The position numbers and the translations under genes are program-made. Under the pieces are notes generated by a model that saw only the letters and a program-made list of their open reading frames with translations, was not told the origin of the DNA and ran no database searches. Below, piece after piece: positions 35,544 through 44,800 of a DNA stretch of 64,000 nucleotides. How positions within the stretch are numbered: position 1 is the stretch's first letter; every line of letters begins with the position of its first letter. This DNA comes from Hymenobacter guriensis (lineage in GTDB: Bacteria; Bacteroidota; Bacteroidia; Cytophagales; Hymenobacteraceae), in NCBI RefSeq assembly GCF_015773195.1, contig NZ_JADWYK010000006.1, forward strand, positions 124,001 to 188,000. Reading direction: 5' to 3'.

Positions 35544-37885
35544 TATCGTTCAACTACGGCAATTTTGCTGATACAGCCGTTTTTGCCATCAGCATCGGAG
35601 CTGAGTACCAGATACACGCCCGACTGCACACGGCGGCCGTTATAATCCAGCAGGTTCCAGGTGAGGGTGCCGCCGCTGGCGCGCGTCTGGTACACCAGCA
35701 GGCCACTCACGTCCGTAATCTTGACGATGGCATTATTAGCCAGGCCCGAAATACCCACCTGCCCCGTAAAGCTGCGGCGCACAGGATTCGGAAATACTTT
35801 GGCGCAGGCCGGCGCGCCTTCCGTGATGGTGGCCGAGCCCCGGTACGCCACCAGCCCGGCCTCCGTAGCCACGAATACCTCGCCGGTTTTGTCGTTCACG
35901 GCCACATCCACGATTTTATTGGAGGGCAGCGGGCTGTTTTCGGTGGTGAAGTGCAGCAGGGCTTCGTCGGCATCTTCGTTGAACAGCCAGAGGCCGGCAT
36001 CGGTGCCAAACCACTTGCGGTTGCCTCCATCTACAGCCAGGGTACGCACAGTTTCGGTAAACAAAGCGGGATAGTTGCTGCCCGCGCCGCGCCGCACGAT
36101 GGGCAGCCGGAAGCCGGGGTCGTCGGCCGTGAACACCAGGCTGGGGTCGTCGTACACGGCCACACCTTTGGCCGTGGCTATCCAGATGGCGCCGCGCCGG
36201 TCTTTCACAATGTCGTAAGTGTCACTGCCTTTCTCGGGCAGCCCGCCGGAGCTTTCCGTGAACGCACGGTAGTTGCCGGTAGCGGGGTCTACGGCTACCA
36301 GGCCGGTGCCATCCTTGCGCGAGCGGGTAAGCCAGCCATTGCCGTACTCATCCAGCGCAATGCGGTCCAGGGCTTCGGCCCCGGGGAAATACGGCACCGT
36401 GCGCCACTGCCCGGAGGCCGGCTTGAAAATGTGCACACCCGATCTGTTCGGAAACTCCGGGTGCCGGTTAAGCACCCATACTTCGCCGTTGGCATTGACG
36501 GCCACATCCGTGATACGGGCATACCCGGGATTATCCTTCAGGGCACTGATAATAGGGTTGGGCTGGTTTTCGGTGGGGTTGAACAACCGAAACTTGCCCG
36601 GGCCTTTCCACTCCAGCAGGCCGTTGGCATAGCTGCCCGCATACAAGGTGCCATCGGCCGCGCGGGCACCCCGGGCCAGATCCTGCGGGTCAGGGTACTG
36701 CGTCAGATCAGGAATAGTCTGAGGCGTGATGTTTGTCCATTTCCCGTCCTTGAACTCAAAGAAGCCTTCGTGCTTGCCCGTTTGCAGGTAACGGTCGGAA
36801 AATCCCCCCGTGAAAACCGTCGTCCGGCCGCTGGCATCGGGTAGGATGTTGAAGGCGCTGGCCGTGGCGGGTGCGTTGGTCGCAAAGTTTTCGAACTGCT
36901 GCTTATCCGGCGAAGATACCACCAGGCCGTTGCGGTTATCGGCTACGTACAGGTGCCCGTCGCGCCCACGCAGGACAGCCCGCGGGTCGGCTACCAGCTC
37001 CGATGTGTAACTGATGCTGGAGCCATCGGCTCTCAGCACCGATACTTTTTCCTGGTCCGCTACAAGCAGACCCAGACGCGAAGGCGTCAGCTGCCGGTAG
37101 GCCTTGCCCGACAGCGCCCCGAGGGCTACCCACTCGCGGCCAGTAAAGCGCAGCAGATTGGTGTAGTCGAGGCCGGCGTATACGTGGCCATTCTGGGTGG
37201 CTATGGCGCGGTACGGGTCGCCGTCGCGCTGCACGCCGCCGGGGTCGGTATTCCAGTTGCGGTAGTCGAGCAGGTTATCGGTGAGGCGGCCCCGCAACAC
37301 GCCGGCCGAAGAAGCCACGTACAGCGAGTCGCCAAGAATGGTGGAGGCGTACGTGCGCACAGCCGCGCCGCCCGGCCCGATGTTGGAATACGTTTCGCGC
37401 ACTTCCAAGCGGTCCATATCCAGTACGACCAAGCCAAAGCTGCCCGCCAGGTAGCCGCGCCTGGCGTGAAAAGACACCTGATTGATGCTACTATTACCTG
37501 CCAGCTGCTTACGCAGAATATCGTTGAGGTTGCGGATGGAGCCGTCGGGCCGCAGTACGTCGAGGTTGGCATTGCGGTAGGCCACCAGCACCTGCTGGGT
37601 CAGCGAATCGTAGGCCACGGTGCGCACGCCCACGTCGTGCAGGCCGTCGCGGCGGGACAGCAGGCGGGTGGTGTGCAGCTCCTTCTCGAACACGAAGAAA
37701 GCGTCCTCAGCCGCTACGTATACCAGCGGGCCGGTATCGGCCAGGGCCAGGGCGCGGTTGGTGGGCAGGTGCAGCTGCCAGTCGCCGTAGCCTACGCTGC
37801 CCTGCGCCTTGCTGCTAGTGGCGTTCCAGGCGCATAGCCCGCTTATCAGAAATCCAACTGCTAACGCACGAGTAAAAAGCCGCAT
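35543..37885 (-). CDS. porZ: T9SS protein PorZ-like, beta-propeller
   Basis: A 780-residue exported protein. Signal peptide 1-28 (ends SSKAQ). The mature N-terminus VGYGDWQLHLPTNRALALAD matches the PorZ beginning as I recall it. Residues about 35-680 are propeller repeats (VYVAAEDAFFVF, GAIWIATAKGVAVY, RKWFGTDAGLWLF). From about 692 a type A sorting-like domain follows: CAKVFPNPVRRSFTGQVGIS...ITDVSGLLVYQT...GRRVQSGVYLVL. PorZ is part of the T9SS attachment complex that anchors cargo at the surface. Its place between tdk and recO fits the porZ-recO pairing I remember from other Bacteroidota. The main alternative is another propeller-CTD protein. Confidence 0.85.
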   Translation of the reverse strand: MRLFTRALAVGFLISGLCAWNATSSKAQGSVGYGDWQLHLPTNRALALADTGPLVYVAAEDAFFVFEKELHTTRLLSRRDGLHDVGVRTVAYDSLTQQVLVAYRNANLDVLRPDGSIRNLNDILRKQLAGNSSINQVSFHARRGYLAGSFGLVVLDMDRLEVRETYSNIGPGGAAVRTYASTILGDSLYVASSAGVLRGRLTDNLLDYRNWNTDPGGVQRDGDPYRAIATQNGHVYAGLDYTNLLRFTGREWVALGALSGKAYRQLTPSRLGLLVADQEKVSVLRADGSSISYTSELVADPRAVLRGRDGHLYVADNRNGLVVSSPDKQQFENFATNAPATASAFNILPDASGRTTVFTGGFSDRYLQTGKHEGFFEFKDGKWTNITPQTIPDLTQYPDPQDLARGARAADGTLYAGSYANGLLEWKGPGKFRLFNPTENQPNPIISALKDNPGYARITDVAVNANGEVWVLNRHPEFPNRSGVHIFKPASGQWRTVPYFPGAEALDRIALDEYGNGWLTRSRKDGTGLVAVDPATGNYRAFTESSGGLPEKGSDTYDIVKDRRGAIWIATAKGVAVYDDPSLVFTADDPGFRLPIVRRGAGSNYPALFTETVRTLAVDGGNRKWFGTDAGLWLFNEDADEALLHFTTENSPLPSNKIVDVAVNDKTGEVFVATEAGLVAYRGSATITEGAPACAKVFPNPVRRSFTGQVGISGLANNAIVKITDVSGLLVYQTRASGGTLTWNLLDYNGRRVQSGVYLVLSSDADGKNGCISKIAVVER

Positions 37886-37937
37886 CGAAGAAAGCTAAAA
37901 GCAAGAAGTAGTGTCGCCTAACGCTGCGGCGGTCGGT

Positions 37938-38573
37938 TTAGTGCTGCGCCAGCACCGTAGTTGCGGCGGTTTCCCCATCAGTGTGCTTGCCTTGCTGGCC
38001 TTCCAGGAAGCACACCCGGCAGCGGGCCTCGTAGGAGTCGGTTTCGCCCAGCAGAATCTTGCTTTCGGAAGCGGCAATGCGGAAAGAATAGGAGGCAATT
38101 TCGCCGCAGCACACGCACACGGCGTGCACTTTCGTCACGTACTCGGCCACGGCCATCAGAGCCGGCATGGGCCCGAATGGCTGGCCCAGGTAGTCCATAT
38201 CCAGCCCCGCCACGATGACGCGCTTGCCGTGGTTGGCCAGCTGGATGCAGACTTCCACCAGCGAAGAGTCGAAGAACTGGGCTTCGTCTACCCCCACCAC
38301 GTCGCAGCTACTGGCCAGCAGTAGCATTTCCTCGGGCAGCTGTATGGGCGTGGAGCGGATGCTGTTGGCGTTGTGCGACACCACATTCTGGGCGTGGTAG
38401 CGCGTATCGAGGCCGGGCTTGAATATTTCGACGTGCTGCCGGGCAATTTTGGCGCGGTTCAGGCGGCGGATCAGCTCCTCGGTCTTCCCCGAAAACATGG
38501 AGCCGCACACCACTTCAATCCAGCCCCGGCGGGGCATGTCGCGGGCATTGCCCACACGGGGTTCTATAAACAC
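37938..38573 (-). CDS. tdk: Thymidine kinase
   Basis: A 211-residue type II thymidine kinase of the pyrimidine salvage pathway. P-loop [21 protein letters not shown], lasso region [13 protein letters not shown] and the zinc cysteines CVCC and CRVC are all present. Start ATG 38573 ([20 protein letters not shown]). Followed on the same strand by porZ after 52 bases. Confidence 0.96.
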   Translation of the reverse strand: MFIEPRVGNARDMPRRGWIEVVCGSMFSGKTEELIRRLNRAKIARQHVEIFKPGLDTRYHAQNVVSHNANSIRSTPIQLPEEMLLLASSCDVVGVDEAQFFDSSLVEVCIQLANHGKRVIVAGLDMDYLGQPFGPMPALMAVAEYVTKVHAVCVCCGEIASYSFRIAASESKILLGETDSYEARCRVCFLEGQQGKHTDGETAATTVLAQH

Positions 38574-38727
38574 AGCGTTGGTTGTTGAGCGTTGCCGGAG
38601 GCCGGTTTCCCGGCACTCCTCGGAACATCTAAGGTACGACTTCCGGCGGGTAGGCTCAAAGCTTCCGCCGGGCAGCAGTGGCTACCACTCAATAAATCAA
38701 GCAGTATGATTCTCTGAACGGCCTTGG

Positions 38728-39051
38728 CTACTCCAGGTACTGCTGGTGAGGCAGCATAGTGGCGCGGGGCACCCGGCCGCTGACGCTCCCGGTTTCCAGG
38801 CGAGTCTGGCACATGAGGCGCTCCTGGAGCAGCAGGCGGCCGGCAGCCTGGTAGCGCAACTCCGGCGCGGTGGGTGGCGTTAGGAACTCCGCCCCCGCCG
38901 TCAGGGCTATGCGGCAGGTGGTGCAGCGGCCCTTGGCGCCGCAGGCGTGCATCCAGTCGTAGCCGGCGGCCTGCACGGCGGCCAGCAGCGTAGCCCCTGC
39001 GGGCACTTCCAGCGTAGCGCCGGGCAGGTTCTGCACCGTCAGTGTGGGCAT
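38728..39051 (-). CDS. 2Fe-2S ferredoxin
   Basis: A 107-residue plant/adrenodoxin-fold ferredoxin with CGAKGRCTTC (C-x5-C-x2-C) and the fourth cysteine in LMCQTRL. No signal peptide. The electron partner is unknown. Start ATG 39051. Divergent from the Pro/Ala-linker protein gene with only 36 bases between the start codons. Confidence 0.9.
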   Translation of the reverse strand: MPTLTVQNLPGATLEVPAGATLLAAVQAAGYDWMHACGAKGRCTTCRIALTAGAEFLTPPTAPELRYQAAGRLLLQERLMCQTRLETGSVSGRVPRATMLPHQQYLE

Positions 39052-39087
39052 CTTTCTCTAACTTTCCCGCCGTGAACCCGGCTTGCC

Positions 39088-40281
39088 ATGAAGGACAAAT
39101 ATAGTCAACCCAAACTCGAAGCGTACGGCCAGAAGCTGGCTGCCCACCTCTGCCAGCGGCACTTTGGCCCCCAACCCGACGCCACGCTGGATGGGCCGGC
39201 CGTGCTGCGCTTTACCCCGGTGCGGCAGGTGAACCTGTTTGTGGTGCAGCAGCTGCTAGCCAAGTGGACAGCCGAAATGGCCCAGCTCCGCAGCCCTTAC
39301 TTCGACTTCGAGGACGCGGAAGTGCGCCAGGCGCTTACGCAACTGATGAACCTGCTTTCCCGCCGAATCCGGCTGACCCGGGAAGCATTTGAGCCCCTAC
39401 TGGCTCGGGCCGTAACAGACACCCTGCGGGTAGCCGCCGAGCCGGCCGTGGGCTTTGATGAAAAGCTGCTGCCCGCGCAGCCGACCGTGTCCCGGGAGCA
39501 GCTGCAGGAAGGCCTGCGCTACTTCGACGTAGAGAAACCGCTGTTTCAGGGCTTCGTGGAGTCGTTGCCGGCAGGCACGACCCTGGACCGAGAGTTGCTC
39601 AGCAGCCGCTTCCGGCTGTATCAGCAAACCAATTACCAGACGCTACACCCCATGGAAACGGTGGTGAACGAGTTGAGCGCCCTGCTGCCTTTGTCGGAAA
39701 TTGATTTGCGTGAGGATGAAGCTGCGGCTTCCGCTTCGGCTCCTGTTGCTGCTCCGGCACCCCTGCCAGTGCCCAGCCCTGCCCCGACGCCAACTCCCAT
39801 GTCGGAACCAGTTGTTGCTAAGCCTGCTCCCACTCCGGCTCCTTCGGTGGTAGTGCCACCAGCCCCCATTCCCGCTCCGGTACCTGCCCCAGCACCCGCG
39901 GTTCCTCCGGCGGTGCCTTCTGCTACGGAAGTGCCGCTCTACGAAAAGCTGAAGGCCGAAAAAGCGGAGCGCGCCACTCCCGGCCTGGCAGAAACGCTGC
40001 GGGCGGAGCGCCCGACCACGGCCACTCTGGCCGACAAAGCGCCCAAGGTAGAATCCCTGCGCGAGGCTATTTCCATCAACCAGCGGTTCAGCTTTATCAA
40101 TGAGCTGTTCAACGGCGAAAACATGGAATACCACGCCGCTATCCAGAAGCTTGATGCTCTGCCCGATGCCGCTTCGGCCCGGCGCTACGTGCAGGAAGAT
40201 CTGGCCAAGCAATACAGCTGGGTGCGCAAGGATGAGCATATCAACAAGCTGCTGCGGCTGATTGACCGCAAGTTTGAGTAA
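39088..40281 (+). CDS. Conserved Bacteroidota protein with Pro/Ala linker, unknown function
   Basis: A 397-residue cytoplasmic protein in three parts. Residues 1 to about 210 are helical (LRFTPVRQVNLFVVQQLLAKW and further). Residues about 211-290 are a low-complexity Pro/Ala/Val linker. Residues about 295-397 form a conserved C-terminal domain: LREAISINQRFSFINELFNG, then NMEYHAAIQKLD and a final helical stretch ending LLRLIDRKFE. I recall the INxRFxFINELF motif from widespread Bacteroidota proteins of unknown role. No catalytic motif seen. Start ATG 39088. The downstream membrane protein gene begins 13 bases after its stop. Confidence 0.8.
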   Translation: MKDKYSQPKLEAYGQKLAAHLCQRHFGPQPDATLDGPAVLRFTPVRQVNLFVVQQLLAKWTAEMAQLRSPYFDFEDAEVRQALTQLMNLLSRRIRLTREAFEPLLARAVTDTLRVAAEPAVGFDEKLLPAQPTVSREQLQEGLRYFDVEKPLFQGFVESLPAGTTLDRELLSSRFRLYQQTNYQTLHPMETVVNELSALLPLSEIDLREDEAAASASAPVAAPAPLPVPSPAPTPTPMSEPVVAKPAPTPAPSVVVPPAPIPAPVPAPAPAVPPAVPSATEVPLYEKLKAEKAERATPGLAETLRAERPTTATLADKAPKVESLREAISINQRFSFINELFNGENMEYHAAIQKLDALPDAASARRYVQEDLAKQYSWVRKDEHINKLLRLIDRKFE

Positions 40282-40294
40282 GCCCACCAGTGCC

Positions 40295-41335
40295 ATGGAT
40301 ATGTTGGCTGTAGGCTGGCCCCGCCTGCTGCGCCGGCACTGGCAGCGGCTGCTGTTGGTGTACGGGCTGGCCGTGGGCGTGCTGGCCGGCCCGGCCTACA
40401 CCATGTACGTGCACTATGATTTCTCCCACTCCCTCGATACGCGCAGCTACCTGAGCGTGGCCCGGGGCGAGTTTCGGGATATCAGCATTACGCGCCGCTA
40501 CCGGGTGTTGGTACCTGCCGTAGCGGCCGCTGTGGCCTGGCCTTTGGAGACAGTATACGCCCGGGTATGGCCGCAGCGTGCTGCTACGGAGTGGCCGTTG
40601 CGGCTGGCTTTCTACGTGGTGAATACCCTTGTACTGGCCGCCGCAGGGCTTTTGTGGTACCAGGGCAGCCGCTGCTACGGTGCTACCCGCGAAGCAGCCG
40701 CGCTGGCCATGCTGCTGGTGCTAAGCAGCCGCTGGGCCGTGTACATTGCCGGCCTGCCTATAGTCGACAGCCTATACATGCTGGTGTTTGCGCTGGGGTT
40801 CTACGCAACGGCCAGTCACTCGCGGGCAGCGCTGGTGGCGTGCATTCTGCTGGGGCCCCTGGCCAAGGAGTCGTTTGTGTTTCTGGTACCGTGGCTGCTG
40901 GTATTTGGGCAGCGCGCGGGGCGGTGGCCGGTGCAGCTGGCCTGGCTGGCGTTATCCGGGGCACTTACCCTGGCTTTGCGCTACTGGATTGACGCGCAGG
41001 CCGCTACTCCCACCAGTGCCAGCGTCCATAATGCCCTCAACCATTTCGAAAACGTGACCTATTCGCTGAGCCGGCTGTTATCGGTGAAAGGGGCGGGAGA
41101 AATGTTCAGTGCGTTTGGGTTTGCCACGCTGGCCCTGCTGCTGGTGCCTGCCCGCGTATGGGCGCGGCCGCTAGGCTGGGGCGGGGCAGCATTAGGGGCT
41201 GTAGTAGGCGTACACATGCTGCTTTCCAGCGAGCTGGCCCGCATGGCTTACTTGTTTGCCCCGGCATTTACGGTGGCCCTGGCTTTGGTCATCACGCAGC
41301 TGCAACGCACCGTTCAAAGCCGGCTGCTGCCATAA
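40295..41335 (+). CDS. Polytopic membrane protein, possibly GT-C-like
   Basis: A 346-residue integral membrane protein with about nine hydrophobic helices. After the first helix there is a periplasmic-looking loop with conserved-type residues (HYDFSHSLDTRSYLSVARGE) and then TRRYRVLVPAVAA. Acidic residues after the first helix recall GT-C glycosyltransferase-like proteins, but I cannot assign a family. Start uncertain: ATG 40295 or 40301; a TTG at 40262 would overlap the upstream gene. Likely co-transcribed with 39088-40281. Confidence 0.65.
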   Translation: MDMLAVGWPRLLRRHWQRLLLVYGLAVGVLAGPAYTMYVHYDFSHSLDTRSYLSVARGEFRDISITRRYRVLVPAVAAAVAWPLETVYARVWPQRAATEWPLRLAFYVVNTLVLAAAGLLWYQGSRCYGATREAAALAMLLVLSSRWAVYIAGLPIVDSLYMLVFALGFYATASHSRAALVACILLGPLAKESFVFLVPWLLVFGQRAGRWPVQLAWLALSGALTLALRYWIDAQAATPTSASVHNALNHFENVTYSLSRLLSVKGAGEMFSAFGFATLALLLVPARVWARPLGWGGAALGAVVGVHMLLSSELARMAYLFAPAFTVALALVITQLQRTVQSRLLP

Positions 41336-41852
41336 GCACAGCTGTCGGTATGTCTGGGGCTGAGGCTTCGAAGCGAAGGTCCGGCCCGCAAATAAAGCCC
41401 TACTAATCAACTGACTTAACCTCATTTATCCGGTTGTTGAAAGCCCGGCCGTGCTTTCGGAAAAGATATTTCATTCAATCGGCATTCAAGCTGAATATAA
41501 TTCGGGCTAACGGATACTTTTTTCATTGTTTCTTACCTGTGCTACGCAACCAGTGATGGTAGCAGCTGAAAGGCTGTTGCCGGAATGAAGGTGCTTTCCG
41601 CTTGCGCGGTAAGCGTATAACGTACGTGTGGCATAACGGAAAAACGTGCTTTTTCGGTATTAAAGCCCGTTTTACTAGTTGCTTTCCAAGATACAATGCC
41701 GGTATATTTGGTACCCCTCCAAGTACCGGGCAGCCAGTTTTAGCTGGTTCTGCCAACTAACTCAGCTCCCAGCCGCTTTATTTAGGGTTGGTGGATTGTT
41801 GGTTTAGGTTCCTGGTGGTTCCGCGCTGCCCCTCTACCTTAATCCCACCATA
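41336..41852. other. Intergenic region upstream of the GH16 gene
   Basis: A 517-base, relatively AT-rich gap with no credible gene. A 77-codon minus-strand frame at 41523-41756 has no family features and overlaps the candidate promoter. The long leader after that promoter (about 135 bases) shows no riboswitch I recognise. Confidence 0.5.
41679..41710 (+). promoter_or_regulatory. Candidate promoter of the GH16 beta-glucanase gene
   Basis: TTG at 41679-41681, 21 bases, then TATATTTG at 41703-41710, an exact TAnnTTTG match. Leader of about 135 bases. Confidence 0.4.
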
Positions 41853-44800
41853 ATGAACACAACCTCTACCCCCTCGGGCCGCTGGCTCGGGCGCTGGGCC
41901 CGGCTGGCCCTGGCCGCTGGTGCCAGCTGGCTGCTTCAGCCCACCGCCGCGCAGGCCCAATGCAACCAGATTGTCTGGCAGGACGAATTCGACACCCCCG
42001 GCAACTTCGATAAGTGGCAGGTATACAACGGCGACGGCTGCAACGTAGGCAACTGTAACTTTGGCAACGCCGAGCTGCAAGTGTACCGCCCCGCCAATGC
42101 TACCGTTTCGGGTGGCATTCTGAACATTGCCACGCGCTACGAAAACTCCGTGGAAGGCGGGCGCACCTACAACTACACCTCCGCCAAGCTACAGTCGAAA
42201 GTGCCGGCTACGGGCGGGCTGCAAACGTTTAAGTACGGGCGCATTGAAGCCCGCATGAAGCTGCCTTCGGCCCAGGGCGCTTGGCCCGCGTTCTGGATGC
42301 TGGCCGACCCCGGCAACTGGCCTTACACGGGTGAAATCGACATCATGGAGGCCAAGCACAAGAACCCTAAGTCGGTAGGTGGCACCATTCACTACGACGC
42401 GGGCGGCTGGCACTTCACCGGGCGCGACTACCTTTCCACGGTGGATTTGTCGCTGGACTTCCACGTGTACGCCGTAGAATGGGGCCCCGATCAGATCAAG
42501 TGGTTTGTGGATGGCAACCTGTTTCACACGGCTACACCCAAAACCACAACCGGTAACTCCTGGCCCTTCAATGATGGCAACTTCTACATCATCCTGAATA
42601 CGGCCGTGGGCGGCCCCGGCACGCCGTACACCGGCAACCAGGAGCCCACCCCCTCCGATTTCCCCGTGAACACGCAGGTCGACTACGTGCGGGTGTACAA
42701 AGGAACCTACAACTACGCCGTGTTCGGGGCCGACCAGGTACACCAGGGCGACCAGAACAAAACCTACCGCATGGACGCCATTACCGGCGGCACTTACACG
42801 TGGTCGGTGCCCAGCGGCGCCACCATCACCAGTGGGCAGGGTACCAACGCCATTCAGGTGAACTTCGCCAGCGGGGCCGTGAGCGGCAACGTGACGGCCT
42901 CCGTAGCCGTGAGTGGCTGCGCGGCGGCTACCTACACCAAGGCCATTACCGTGACGCCGGCCCTGCAACTGGACCGCGTGTACGAGGATTACGAAGCCAA
43001 CCGCGTCATCACCTACGGCACCACCACCGGCACGCTCACGCAGGCCGTAACCAACCCTTCCACCGTCATCAACACTTCGGCGAAAGTGGGCAAGTACGTG
43101 CGCAACTCCAGCGAGCAGTACGATGTGATGTACGTACGCAACCTGGGCATCAGCAACGCCAACGACTTTATTGCCGGGCGCCGCAAGGTGTTCATTGATG
43201 TATACTCCACGGCCCCCGCAGGCAGCAAGGTGACTATGCAGTTTGAGAACAGCCAGGTAACCACGGCCATCAACTTCCCGCTGGGCCGGCACAGCGCCTA
43301 CAAAGCCTTTACCACCCGTCAGAACGCCTGGGAAACGCTGGAGTTTGAGTTTGAAAAGTCGTTGGACGCGGGCACCAGCATCTATTCCATCGACAACGTA
43401 GCCTTCCTGTTCCAGCCGGCTACCAACTCCGGCGCGACCTACTACATCGATAACTTGCTGATTAAAAAGCAGCCCGAAGCGGCCGTGGTTTCGACGGAAG
43501 TGCTCCTCAACTACGACGGTACCAGCAAGCTGACCTTCAACGCGGCCGGCACCAACGGCGTGTACACGGCCCCCACGGCCAACCCCGGCGCGGCCGGTGT
43601 GAATACCTCCGCCAACGTGGCCAAATACGTGCGCAACTCCACCCAGCAGTACGACGTGCTGTTCTTGGATGCCGGTTCCCCCGGCTCCGTAATCCAGGAT
43701 GCCGGTTTGTTTAAAAATCAAACCTACCAGCTGCAGGTAGACGTGTACACCTCGGCGCCCGTGGGTACACCCATCAACATTACCCTGCAAAACAAGACGG
43801 CTGCGGCCCCACTGAACTCGTTCCCGGCCGGCCGCAACAGTACCTACCTGGCCAATACCACCAAGCAAAACCAGTGGGAAACGCTGACCTTCGCCTTCAA
43901 CACCGCGCCTGATGCGGGCACGGCCAACGTGGCTATCGACCAGCTGGCGGTGCTGTTCAACAGTGGCTTGTACACCGGTGAGACGTACTACATCGACAAC
44001 ATCCGTATTGCCAAGAAGGCCACGCCAACCTACTCGGCGGCTACTACCTTCGAGAACTATGACGCCATCCGGAACCTGGCCTTCCGCAACGCCAACGGCA
44101 CGTATGTAGCCGCTGCCAACAACCCTTCAGCCACGGGCATCAATACCTCAGCGAAAGTGGGCCAGTACACCCGCAACACGGCCTCGCAGTACGACGCCCT
44201 CACCCTGATCAGCTCGCAGATCAAGGACGGCAGCGCTTATGTTTCGGGCCAGAAAGTGTTTGCCATGGACGTGTATACCTCAGCGCCGGTAGGCACGGTG
44301 GTGTCGTGGCAGCTGGAAAGCAGCACGGCCTCCACGCCCGGCAACTACCCCTCGGGCCGGCACAGCATCTACCAGGCCGTCGTCAAGCAAACCAACGCTT
44401 GGCACACGCTCACCTTCTCCTACGCCAACTCGCCCGACGCCGGCACTGCTGACGCGGATATCGACAACGTGGTGATTCTGTTCTCCCCGAATTCCACCAA
44501 CGGCTCGGTGTTCTACATCGATAATCTGCGCAGCCTTTCGGCCGGCACTACGCCCACCAACGTTGCGCCCACGGTAAGTTTGACTTCGCCCGCTAACGGG
44601 GCCAGCTTCACGGCTCCGGCCTCCATCACCATCAGCGCCAATGCCGCCGACTCAGATGGGACCATCAGCAAAGTGGAGTTCTATAACGGCACCACGCTAC
44701 TGAACACGGATACGGCTAGCCCTTACTCCTATACCTGGACCGGGGTAGGTGCAGGTACGTACTCTCTCACAGCTAAAGCCACGGATAACGCGGGGGCGGT

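Noticed and set aside
41523..41756. 77-codon minus-strand gene upstream of the glucanase
   Set aside because: No motif, and it overlaps the best promoter candidate of the GH16 gene.
42189..43868. 559-codon minus-strand frame inside the GH16 gene
   Set aside because: Antisense to well-conserved modular enzyme sequence; Gly/His/Arg-rich with no family features.
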